Shown one piece after another: positions 53,679 through 64,000 of a stretch of 64,000 bases of DNA. Position 1 is the first letter of the stretch. Every line of letters starts with the position of its first letter. The DNA is from Thermomonas beijingensis. GTDB taxonomy: Bacteria > Pseudomonadota > Gammaproteobacteria > Xanthomonadales > Xanthomonadaceae. Both the position numbers and the translations under genes were made by a program. The notes under the pieces are model-generated. The model saw only the letters and a list, made by a program, of their open reading frames with translations. It did no database searches and was not told where the DNA came from. The stretch lies in contig NZ_JAIQDJ010000001.1 of NCBI RefSeq assembly GCF_020034655.1, positions 434,001 to 498,000 on the forward strand. Reading direction: 5' to 3'.

Positions 53679-55072
53679 GCGAAGCGAGCATTCTGACCTT
53701 GGTCAAACTGAGTTATTTTATCGCCGCCACTTTGTTTTTGCTGGGCCTGCAACGCATGGCCAGCCCGAAGACGGCGCGCAGCGGCATCCAGTGGGCGGGC
53801 GTGGGCATGTTGCTGGCTACCGTCGTCACCTTGTTCCTGCCCGGGCTGCACAACATTGCGCTGATGCTGGTGGCGATCGTGATTGGCGTGGGCCTGAACT
53901 GGGTCTGGGGCAAGAAAGTTGCGATCACCGATATGCCGCAGATGGTGGCGCTGTTCAACGGCATGGGGGGGGGGTCGGCGGCGGCGATCGGCGCGGTGGA
54001 GCTGGTGAAGTTTTCCGGCGGTGCGCCGGTACCCTCGCAGTTGGGCCTGGTGTTGGCGGTGGTGGGCGCGCTGATTGGTGCGGTGTCGCTGACCGGCTCG
54101 ATCATCGCCTGGGCCAAGCTCGATGGGCGCATGGACAAGCGTTACACCTTCCCCGGTCAGCAATATTTCAATGCCCTGGTGGCGCTGGCGGCGGTGGTAT
54201 GCGGGGTGATGGCGGTGACCACGCTGGCGATGCCGTGGATCATCGCCTTCTTCCTGCTGGCGCTGGGCCTGGGCAAGTTGATGACCCTGCCGATTGGCGG
54301 CGCCGACATGCCAGTGGTGATCTCGCTATACAACGCGTTCACCGGGCTGGCGGTAGCGTTTGAAGGCTATGTGCTGGGCAACGAGGCGCTGATCATCGCC
54401 GGCACCATGGTCGGTGCGGCCGGCATGCTGCTGACCCGGCTGATGGCCAAGGCGATGAACCGCAAGATCAGCAATGTGCTGTTCTCCAACTTCGGTGGCA
54501 GCTCGGCGGCGATGCAAGAAATCGGGGGTTCGATGAAACCCATCGAAGCGGCCGACGTGGCGGCGATGATGGCGTTTGCCGAGCGTGTGGTGATCGTGCC
54601 CGGCTACGGCATGGCGGTGGCGCAGGCGCAGCACAAGATATGGGAGCTGAGCCAGCGTTTGATCGAGCGCGGGGTGAAGGTAAAATTCGCCATCCACCCG
54701 GTGGCCGGGCGCATGCCCGGCCATATGAACGTGCTATTGGCCGAAGCCGGCGTGCCGTATGACCTGATTGCCGACATGGACGACATCAATCCCGAGTTCG
54801 TGCAAACCGATGTCTCGCTGGTGATCGGCGCCAATGACGTGGTCAACCCGGTGGCCAAGACCGACCCGGCCAGCCCGATCTACGGCATGCCGATTCTGGA
54901 TGTGGTGAACTCCAGGAACACCATCGTCATCAAGCGCGGCAAGGGCACGGGCTTTGCCGGAATTGAAAATGCGCTGTTCTATGCGGATAACACCCGCATG
55001 TTGTATGGCGATGGGGCTGAAGTGGCCAGCGCCTTGGTCAGCGAGTTGAAGGCGTTGGACGGCGGCCACTGA
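53675..55072 (+). CDS. pntB: NAD(P) transhydrogenase beta subunit
   Basis: 465 residues: eight or nine membrane helices (residues about 5-260; GVGMLLATVVTLFLPG, MVALFNGMGGGSAAAIGAVEL, LPIGGADMPVVISLYNAFTGLA) and the C-terminal NADP-binding domain III (VVIVPGYGMAVAQAQHKIWE, HPVAGRMPGHMNVLLAEA, VVNSRNTIVIKRG). It forms the proton channel with the alpha subunit. GTG start 53675 overlaps pntAB. The last 35 bases overlap an antiparallel membrane-protein gene. Confidence 0.95.
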   Translation: MSEASILTLVKLSYFIAATLFLLGLQRMASPKTARSGIQWAGVGMLLATVVTLFLPGLHNIALMLVAIVIGVGLNWVWGKKVAITDMPQMVALFNGMGGGSAAAIGAVELVKFSGGAPVPSQLGLVLAVVGALIGAVSLTGSIIAWAKLDGRMDKRYTFPGQQYFNALVALAAVVCGVMAVTTLAMPWIIAFFLLALGLGKLMTLPIGGADMPVVISLYNAFTGLAVAFEGYVLGNEALIIAGTMVGAAGMLLTRLMAKAMNRKISNVLFSNFGGSSAAMQEIGGSMKPIEAADVAAMMAFAERVVIVPGYGMAVAQAQHKIWELSQRLIERGVKVKFAIHPVAGRMPGHMNVLLAEAGVPYDLIADMDDINPEFVQTDVSLVIGANDVVNPVAKTDPASPIYGMPILDVVNSRNTIVIKRGKGTGFAGIENALFYADNTRMLYGDGAEVASALVSELKALDGGH

Positions 55073-55484
55073 CAACACCTGACCACGCCGCCAGTGCCAA
55101 GCTGGCGGCGTACAGCGCAACGTCTACGCGGTCGGTGGCCAGTTGCACCAACAGCCACGCATAGTCCGGGCCGATTTTCAGCACCGCTTCCCACGGCCGC
55201 ATCCCCAGCGATTTGCCGATCTGGCCGCCGGCAATCAAGCCATTGGCCAATCCAATCACGCCGGCAGTGGATACCAGTGCCAGCAGCATGCGGGAGGCAT
55301 CTGCAGGCCAGCGGCTTAGCCGCAGCAGCAGCACCATATCCATCGCGGCGAGCAGAGCCAGCCAACTGCAGGTGCGATCCAACCTTAATGCCAGCAGCAT
55401 CCAGCCGGCCGCAAATCCACTGGCGCCGAGCAGCAGCAAGGGCAGGGCGTACCAGCGTGGACCGGACTCCGGTTGTGGGGGCAT
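55038..55484 (-). CDS. Small integral membrane protein, 148 aa
   Basis: Unnamed family. Four predicted membrane helices: WYALPLLLLGASGFAAGWMLLAL, CSWLALLAAMDMVLLLRL, MLLALVSTAGVIGLANGLIAG and DVALYAASLALAAWSG. It opens with a Pro-rich tail (MPPQPESGPR). ATG 55484 is preferred; 55526 is an in-frame alternative. The 3' end overlaps pntB by 35 bases on the opposite strand. It diverges from sufT. Function unknown; hydrophobic periodicity makes coding likely. Confidence 0.65.
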   Translation of the reverse strand: MPPQPESGPRWYALPLLLLGASGFAAGWMLLALRLDRTCSWLALLAAMDMVLLLRLSRWPADASRMLLALVSTAGVIGLANGLIAGGQIGKSLGMRPWEAVLKIGPDYAWLLVQLATDRVDVALYAASLALAAWSGVVSGRRPTPSTR

Positions 55485-55593
55485 TGGTTGGCTGATCGAA
55501 GTCAAAGGAATGGGGAATGATCCCATTGCGACGGCTGACGGGCAATTGGATTGGGACTAGAATGGTACGGATTCGATTCCCAGCCTCCTCTCT

Positions 55594-56145
55594 ATGTACT
55601 CCCGCAGTAGCGAACCCGTCCGTTTTGAGCGCGATTGCGCCGCCGTTCTCGTCCCGCAGGGCGATGCAGTGACTTTGCCCGCCGGTACTGTGGGCTATAT
55701 CACCCAAGCCCTGGGTGGCAGCTGGACGGTGTTTGTGGAAGGTAATTTGATGCGAATTGCCGGTGAGGATGGCGATGCTATTGGCAAGCAGCCGGCCGAG
55801 CCTCTGGAGTTGCCGGAAGGGGCCACCGACGAGGACGTGGAGCGGGTGGTGTGGGAGCAGTTGCGCACCTGCTTTGACCCGGAAATCCCGGTCAATATCG
55901 TGGATCTTGGCTTGGTCTATCTGGCTGAGTTGTACCATCCGGAAAGTGGCGAGCGCGGCGTGCGGGTGCGCATGACCCTTACCGCGCCAGGTTGCGGCAT
56001 GGGTGACATCCTGATCGACGATGTACGCAGCAAACTGGAAAAAATCCCGACCGTGGCTGACACCGATATCGAGCTGGTGTTTGATCCGCCGTGGAATCAA
56101 AGCCTGATGTCGGATGTGGCCAGGCTGGAAACCGGGATGTTCTGA
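55594..56145 (+). CDS. sufT: SufT-type Fe-S assembly protein (MIP18/DUF59)
   Basis: 183 residues. An N-terminal extension (FERDCAAVLVPQGDAVTLPAG) typical of SufT precedes the DUF59 domain: VWEQLRTCFDPEIPVNIVDLGLVYL, then LTAPGCGMGDILIDDVRSKL with the conserved Cys, and VELVFDPPW-type ending. It takes part in iron-sulfur cluster maturation in the cytoplasm. No other suf gene is next to it. ATG 55594 follows a short promoter-like gap. Confidence 0.92.
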   Translation: MYSRSSEPVRFERDCAAVLVPQGDAVTLPAGTVGYITQALGGSWTVFVEGNLMRIAGEDGDAIGKQPAEPLELPEGATDEDVERVVWEQLRTCFDPEIPVNIVDLGLVYLAELYHPESGERGVRVRMTLTAPGCGMGDILIDDVRSKLEKIPTVADTDIELVFDPPWNQSLMSDVARLETGMF

Positions 56146-56561
56146 CGCTACGGCGGTGTGTTGGCAAGGGCGCAGGTCGCGAAATGACCTATTGGGTCAG
56201 CGCCGAAGACTTGTGCAATGCAAGAAATTCATGTCATTTGAGGTCGTGTACAGCATGTTTTGCTGCATTGCACGATTGCTGCATCCCCGTGGATCGCCAA
56301 TGCCGATGCGAGGCATGCCTTCTTTATTCCATATTTTCATGTGCGAATAACAAATGGTTTTTGACCAAATCCCTGGGCTGCGCGTGAAGATCCCGCATCG
56401 CTTCCGGATGTGGGGTCTGTCAGCGATAACAACACGTTGCCACGCAGCGGGGCACTGCAGGGGAGCTTTGGCATTTGCCGGCTGCGCAGCGTTCGATGCA
56501 TGTCGATGTCTCGCCTTGCCGCGTCTGCGGCAAGCCACACGTACCCTAGGGGAAATTTTGA
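56146..56561. promoter_or_regulatory. 416-base control region of M4 protease 1
   Basis: No gene is seen. It holds TGACC-TATTG-GGTCA (56185-56199), an inverted repeat GTGCAATGCA/TGCATTGCAC (56213-56222, 56264-56273), an AT-rich stretch, the element ATGGTTTTTGAC (56354-56365) shared with the second protease gene, and a hairpin CTTGCCGC/GCGGCAAG (56515-56534) just before AGGGG and the start codon. Confidence 0.5.
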
Positions 56562-58130
<1,569 letters not shown>

Positions 58131-58184
58131 TCTGATCCGTGCTTGAGCAAAACAGGGCAGCTCGATCGTGGGCCCGCCAGCAAT

Positions 58185-58214
58185 AACAAACCCCGACAAG
58201 CGTCGGGGTTTGTT
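58185..58214 (+). terminator. Strong hairpin terminator after protease 1
   Basis: AACAAACCCCGAC (58185-58197) and GTCGGGGTTTGTT (58202-58214) form a perfect 13-bp stem around AAGC, GC-rich core followed by T-rich arm, 54 bases past the stop. Symmetric enough to work in both directions. Confidence 0.9.
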
Positions 58215-58397
58215 GCTTCATGGCAGAACAACGCGGGGCGTAAAGCCGATTGCCTGAGCGATTTTGGTGATTCGCTGAGCAGTGGCAGAGCATGAACGCA
58301 CTCTTGCTGCTGTGACCAATTTCCCGGGCGCGAATTGTCACAAGCTGACAAATTTCGGCAGCGCACATTGATGTTGCGGTGCAGCATCCGAGTCCGA

Positions 58398-58413
58398 TGT
58401 GACCCAGTTCACT
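58398..58413. promoter_or_regulatory. Candidate CRP/Clp-type operator
   Basis: TGTGA-CCCAGT-TCACT differs at one base from the TGTGA-N6-TCACA consensus of CRP and the xanthomonad homologue Clp, a known activator of extracellular enzymes. It lies about 105-120 bases upstream of the possible -35. Confidence 0.5.
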
Positions 58414-58693
58414 TTTGTGATGGCGTCTTAATAACAGAAAAATAGTTGCTTTAGTGACTGATTTACAAGTGATTTCTGCATTTAATAACTTTTGGTTATT
58501 GTGACATAACGCATGGTTCTTGACTTTGCCGTCAATGCGTCGGAATGTCCGCCATCGCTTTCGACACCGTTCAGGTTCAGGGCGCTGTCTGATGTGCAAA
58601 ACATGGCGATTCACGCTAGGGGCACGCAGGCTAGATGTCGTTGTTTCGTTCGAAACCGCAGATGCGGAAACTCAACCAACAACCCAGGGGTAA

Positions 58694-60925
<2,232 letters not shown>

Positions 60926-60955
60926 TCCAATTCTCAAGCAAACGTGTTGATCTTC

Positions 60956-60984
60956 AACCCCGGCTTCGGCCGGGGTTCTTTTTT
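60956..60984 (+). terminator. Intrinsic terminator after protease 2
   Basis: AACCCCGGC (60956-60964), loop TTCG, GCCGGGGTT (60969-60977), then C and six T. A UUCG-capped 9-bp stem and T-run, 30 bases past the stop codon. Confidence 0.93.
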
Positions 60985-61054
60985 GGGCGTATGCCGCGTG
61001 CAGTCACTGAATGATCCCGCCAGTTGGCGGGATCATGTGTTGCGGCAGCGGTGC

Positions 61055-61543
61055 TTAGCCCAATGCTTCGAAACGGTTGGCGTCCACATTCTTGCGCACG
61101 TTCAGTGGATCCCAGATGCGCCCGTTCATGGCGATATACACGCCACGGGGAAGTGATTGCACGGCGCCAATCGCGCAGCCGATGTTGAACTCGGCATCTG
61201 ACCCGCGAAAGCGCGCCGGGCTGAGTGCACCGGTCATCACGATGGTCTTGTCGGGAATGCTTTGCAGCACTTTGCCGGTGGCCACCATCGAATCGGTACC
61301 GTGGGTCACCAACACATGCCGGGTGGGTTGCGCGGCAATCGTGGCGCGGATCAGTTCGCGGTCGGCATCGGTGATGTGCAGCGAATCCTTGCGCAGGATC
61401 GGGATGACGCTGAAGCGGAAGGTGACGCCCAGTTCACGCAGGATCATGCCGATTTGCGGGTCACCAATCTGGTAGTCCGACTTGTCGTCGAAATAGATCT
61501 TGTCGATGGTACCGCCGGTGGTGACGATCAGTAGGTTGTCCAT
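61055..61543 (-). CDS. One-domain asparaginase-like protein, 162 aa
   Basis: Corresponds only to the N-terminal domain of bacterial L-asparaginase: LLIVTTGGTIDKIYFDD with the first catalytic Thr region, VLVTHGTDSMVATGKVLQ with the second Thr-Asp pair, and IVMTGALSPARFRGSDAEFN. The usual C-terminal domain of about 150 residues, which supplies residues across the dimer, is missing. Short asparaginase-domain proteins of this size exist in gammaproteobacteria; activity is unproven. ATG 61543 begins the motif; the in-frame opening to 62143 is antisense to the next gene. Confidence 0.85.
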   Translation of the reverse strand: MDNLLIVTTGGTIDKIYFDDKSDYQIGDPQIGMILRELGVTFRFSVIPILRKDSLHITDADRELIRATIAAQPTRHVLVTHGTDSMVATGKVLQSIPDKTIVMTGALSPARFRGSDAEFNIGCAIGAVQSLPRGVYIAMNGRIWDPLNVRKNVDANRFEALG

Positions 61544-61572
61544 AGGCTCATTTTCCGACAAAACAGCTGCGC

Positions 61573-63156
61573 TTACAGCATTGGCGAAGTCATCTCCAGC
61601 AGTGTCAATAACGGATTGAGCAATGCGCCATAGGCCAGCGCACGGGCCGCAGTGGCGCGCAGGGGCTGCCGCACTTGCGCGGCGCTGGCCGTGCGGACGC
61701 TGCGCGGGCTTTGATGGAAGGCAAGGCAAACGGGGTCGAATGCCAGCCCGCAATGCGCCAACAGTGCGCGGATCTGCGGTTCCGGCGTATCCAGCAGGGC
61801 TTCGTAATGATGCAAATGGATGCGTGCCGGGTCGCGTTCGCGAAAGCGCTCCATCGCACGCTGGCAGCGTTGCATGTAGGTTGCGATATCGGCCAGGGTG
61901 TTGGCGAAATGTGGCTGGCTGTAGAACTGTTGCTTGAAGCACGACCACGCGGTTTCCAGCGGGTCGCGGCGTGTCTCGATCACCGTGGCACCGGGGAGCA
62001 TGGCACGCAGGATGCCGGCGTGCTTCCAGTTGTCCGGTTGCTTGTCGGTCATGCGCGGGCGGTGTTTGCGCCAGCGTGCAGTGCGCTGCAGGTAGGCCTG
62101 GCCAAGGCGCTGCCAATCCTGCGCACTGGCTTGCGGCACCCATTGTGGGTACGGCATGCCGCGCCGCTGTGATTCTTGTTGCAGCACGATGCCTAAATCC
62201 GGCAGTTCACTGGCCCCTTCCACATCAGGGTGTGCAGCGAGGATTTGCTCGAACAAGGTCGAGCCCGAGCGGGGTAGCCCGACGATGAAAATGACCTCCT
62301 CGCCCAAGCGCGGATCCACCGGTGCGGGCAGCTGTTGGCTGACGGCCAAGGCCTGCTCCACAAAGTGCGTGAAGGCGCCTGCGCTCCACGGTGTCAGCCG
62401 ATGTTGCAGCGCGTTCGCCGCAGAAAATGCGGCCAGTGCGGCGCTGTGCTGGCCACGGTCTTCTTCCAATTTACCCAGCGCATGCCCCATCGCAACCTTG
62501 TCGGTATCGGCACTCTCACGCCGCTGCAATTGCGTGCGCAGGGCGCTGGCATCGGTCTCGGTCAGTGCCACGGTCTTGATGTTGGACAGCCCCCGCCACG
62601 CATCGCCACAGGCCGGATGCAAAGCCAGCGCGGCACGATAGTGCTGTGCCGCCTCGTCAAAGCGGCCAGCATGCACCAATGCATCGCCCAGCAAAATCCT
62701 GGGCGGCAGGGCTTGCGGGGCCAGTGCAACGCCTTGGCTGAGGGCGGCAATCGCGGCGTTTGTATCGCCCAGTTGCTGATGATTGCGGCCCAGGTTGAAC
62801 CACGCCATTGCGTGTTTGGGATCCAGGGTAGTGGCGTGTTGCCAACTGGCCAGGGCGGCATCGATATCGCCCAATGCTGCCTGCGCGCTCCCCAGGTCGC
62901 TATGCAATTGGGCATCGTCGGGGCGGATATGGAGTGCCTGCTGCAGGCTGGCTTGGGCCAGCGCCGGGCGACGCGTCTGCAATTGCACGATGGCCAGATA
63001 GCGCAGCGGCTCGGGATGGTTTGCCGCCTGTTGGCAGGCTTGCAGCAGCAGGGATTCGGCACGGCGCGGGTCGCCATCACGCAAGGCACGTGCACCGGCA
63101 TGCACCGTGGCGATGATGGCCTGTGGCAGGCCTGCCATGCGCGGGTCGATAGTCAC
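61573..63156 (-). CDS. TPR-sulfotransferase family protein, 527 aa
   Basis: N-terminal tetratricopeptide repeats (about 15-190; ALHIRPDDAQLHSDLGSAQAAL, ATTLDPKHAMAWFNLGRNH) followed by a sulfotransferase domain (about 265-527) with the PAPS-binding loop VGLPRSGSTLFEQIL and the second site ATVIETRRDPLETAWS. It probably transfers sulfate to a protein or glycan acceptor, or is a TPR adaptor of that fold; no PAPS-synthesis gene is nearby. Start GTG 63156 overlaps the preceding stop (GTGA), giving coupling with the DUF2069 gene; ATG 63138 is an alternative. Confidence 0.87.
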   Translation of the reverse strand: MTIDPRMAGLPQAIIATVHAGARALRDGDPRRAESLLLQACQQAANHPEPLRYLAIVQLQTRRPALAQASLQQALHIRPDDAQLHSDLGSAQAALGDIDAALASWQHATTLDPKHAMAWFNLGRNHQQLGDTNAAIAALSQGVALAPQALPPRILLGDALVHAGRFDEAAQHYRAALALHPACGDAWRGLSNIKTVALTETDASALRTQLQRRESADTDKVAMGHALGKLEEDRGQHSAALAAFSAANALQHRLTPWSAGAFTHFVEQALAVSQQLPAPVDPRLGEEVIFIVGLPRSGSTLFEQILAAHPDVEGASELPDLGIVLQQESQRRGMPYPQWVPQASAQDWQRLGQAYLQRTARWRKHRPRMTDKQPDNWKHAGILRAMLPGATVIETRRDPLETAWSCFKQQFYSQPHFANTLADIATYMQRCQRAMERFRERDPARIHLHHYEALLDTPEPQIRALLAHCGLAFDPVCLAFHQSPRSVRTASAAQVRQPLRATAARALAYGALLNPLLTLLEMTSPML

Positions 63157-63488
63157 GGCGCAGCCTGCTTGGCGCGACGGGCACGGTAGCCAGGCAGACA
63201 GGCGGCATGGATCACCAGCAGCGCCAGCAAGGTTTCAGCCGCGGCCCAGCCACGGCTGGCGGAGTCGGCCCATAGCAACATCACGCCGTGACTGAACCAC
63301 AACAGTGCAAACACTGCGGCGATAAAGGCAATGCGCGGCCACTGGCGCAGGGCCCCCAGTGCAAGCAAGACCGGTGGTGTGGCAAATGCCAGTAGCCCCG
63401 CCAGCGGTTGCGCATGTTGCAGTGACCACACGACGTACATCGCCGCCAACGCCAGTAGTGCGGTGGCCAGATAGCGTGCGCTGGTCAT
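63153..63488 (-). CDS. DUF2069-type membrane protein
   Basis: 111 residues with about four membrane helices (ATALLALAAMYVVWSL, LAGLLAFATPPVLLALGAL, IAFIAAVFALLWFSHGVMLLW, AAETLLALLVIHAACLPG) and a basic C-terminal tail. Function unknown. Its start overlaps the wrbA stop, and it commonly accompanies wrbA in Xanthomonadaceae and related bacteria. Confidence 0.85.
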   Translation of the reverse strand: MTSARYLATALLALAAMYVVWSLQHAQPLAGLLAFATPPVLLALGALRQWPRIAFIAAVFALLWFSHGVMLLWADSASRGWAAAETLLALLVIHAACLPGYRARRAKQAAP

Positions 63489-64000
63489 GGCTGCAACCGC
63501 TTGGCCAGCGCGGCCACCCGGCGCCCCAGTGCGCGCGCAAGCTGGGCTTCGTCTTCACTCAGCTCGGGGGTGTCTGCTACCCCCGCCACATGGCTGGCGC
63601 CATACGGCGTGCCGCCGCTGCGGGTGGTATTGAGCGCGCTTTCGGTAAACGGAATGCCGGCAATCACGCAGCCGTGGTGCAGCAAGGGCACCAGCATGGT
63701 CAGCAAGGTCGATTCCTGCCCGCCGTGCATCGTCGCGGTGGAGGTGAACACCGCAGCGGGCTTGCCTACCAGGGCGCCACTGGCCCATTCGGCACCCAGC
63801 GTATCCACAAAATATTTGACCGGCGCGGCCATATTGCCAAACCGGGTCGGGCTGCCCAGTAGCAGGCCGGCGCATTCGGCCAAATCATGTTTGTCCACAT
63901 ACGGCGCGCCGCCTTCGGGTTCCGGTGGGGCGGCGGTTTGGGTGATTGGCGCGACCGGCGGCAAGCTGCGCAGGCGTGCTTGCATGCCGCTCACTTCGCC
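63485..64000 (-). CDS. wrbA: WrbA-type NAD(P)H:quinone oxidoreductase, cut by window edge
   Basis: FMN flavoprotein that reduces quinones by two electrons. The frame is open to base 64000, so the start and the FMN-phosphate loop lie outside. Visible: CAGLLLGSPTRFGNMAAPVKYFVDTLGAEW, GKPAAVFTSTATMHGGQESTLLTML and TPYGASHVAG, all WrbA hallmarks. The stop overlaps the DUF2069 start by four bases, so wrbA, the DUF2069 gene and the sulfotransferase gene form one transcription unit. Confidence 0.93.
   Translation of the reverse strand, partial: GEVSGMQARLRSLPPVAPITQTAAPPEPEGGAPYVDKHDLAECAGLLLGSPTRFGNMAAPVKYFVDTLGAEWASGALVGKPAAVFTSTATMHGGQESTLLTMLVPLLHHGCVIAGIPFTESALNTTRSGGTPYGASHVAGVADTPELSEDEAQLARALGRRVAALAKRLQP

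Noticed and set aside
61055-62143. 362-residue version of the asparaginase-like gene
   Set aside because: The extra N-terminal 200 residues are antisense to the sulfotransferase gene and do not resemble asparaginase; the family begins at MDNLLIVTTGGTID.

Overview
The window looks like chromosome from a gammaproteobacterium of the Xanthomonadaceae (Lysobacter/Thermomonas/Xanthomonas group). This rests on gene content and order: ruvC-ruvA-kup-ruvB-ybgC-tolQRAB-pal-cpoB-queE-queC-tRNA-Lys, a split NAD(P) transhydrogenase alpha subunit, sufT, wrbA next to a DUF2069 gene, and secreted M4 proteases with PPC domains. Base composition is moderately high GC. Genes are tightly packed, with many ATGA/GTGA start-stop overlaps and three convergent pairs whose stop codons touch or overlap. 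No prophage, insertion sequence, CRISPR array or integrase was seen. All family names come from reading the translated sequence; no database was searched.

Layout: (1) 1-2.8 kb: the 3' part of clpB and a small secreted protein. (2) 3-11.7 kb: cobalamin-type binding protein, secreted esterase, a polysaccharide deacetylase/glycosyltransferase pair, the YbaL antiporter and a TonB-dependent receptor. (3) 11.8-29.1 kb: a long co-directional run of housekeeping genes: YheS-type ABC-F, FmdB zinc ribbon, aspS, GNAT, hydrolase, yebC, ruvC, ruvA, kup, ruvB, ybgC, the complete Tol-Pal envelope system, the queuosine genes queE and queC, and tRNA-Lys(TTT). The tRNA is followed by about 2.5 tandem 120-bp repeats that each carry the tRNA 3' end. 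(4) 29.3-48.2 kb: recQ, dps, hrpA, a ClC channel, relA, a TPR membrane protein, a two-domain glycosyltransferase, mrcB and a YoaA-type helicase. (5) 48.2-56.1 kb: Nudix hydrolase, 5'-3' exonuclease, nitroreductase, the transhydrogenase genes with a sigma-factor operon embedded between them, a small membrane protein and sufT. (6) 56.1-61 kb: two tandem secreted M4 metalloproteases, each with a long AT-rich control region and a strong terminator. (7) 61-64 kb: a one-domain asparaginase-like protein, a TPR-sulfotransferase, a DUF2069 protein and the 3' part of wrbA.

Most unusual points: the tRNA-Lys-derived tandem repeats, which resemble the E. coli tyrT/rtT arrangement; palindromic elements carried in frame inside two helicase genes, hrpA (two) and yoaA (one); a roughly 190-bp intergenic element closed by 29-bp inverted repeats; and a roughly 2.9-kb very GC-rich patch running from inside ruvA through kup into ruvB, which looks like an allelic replacement.
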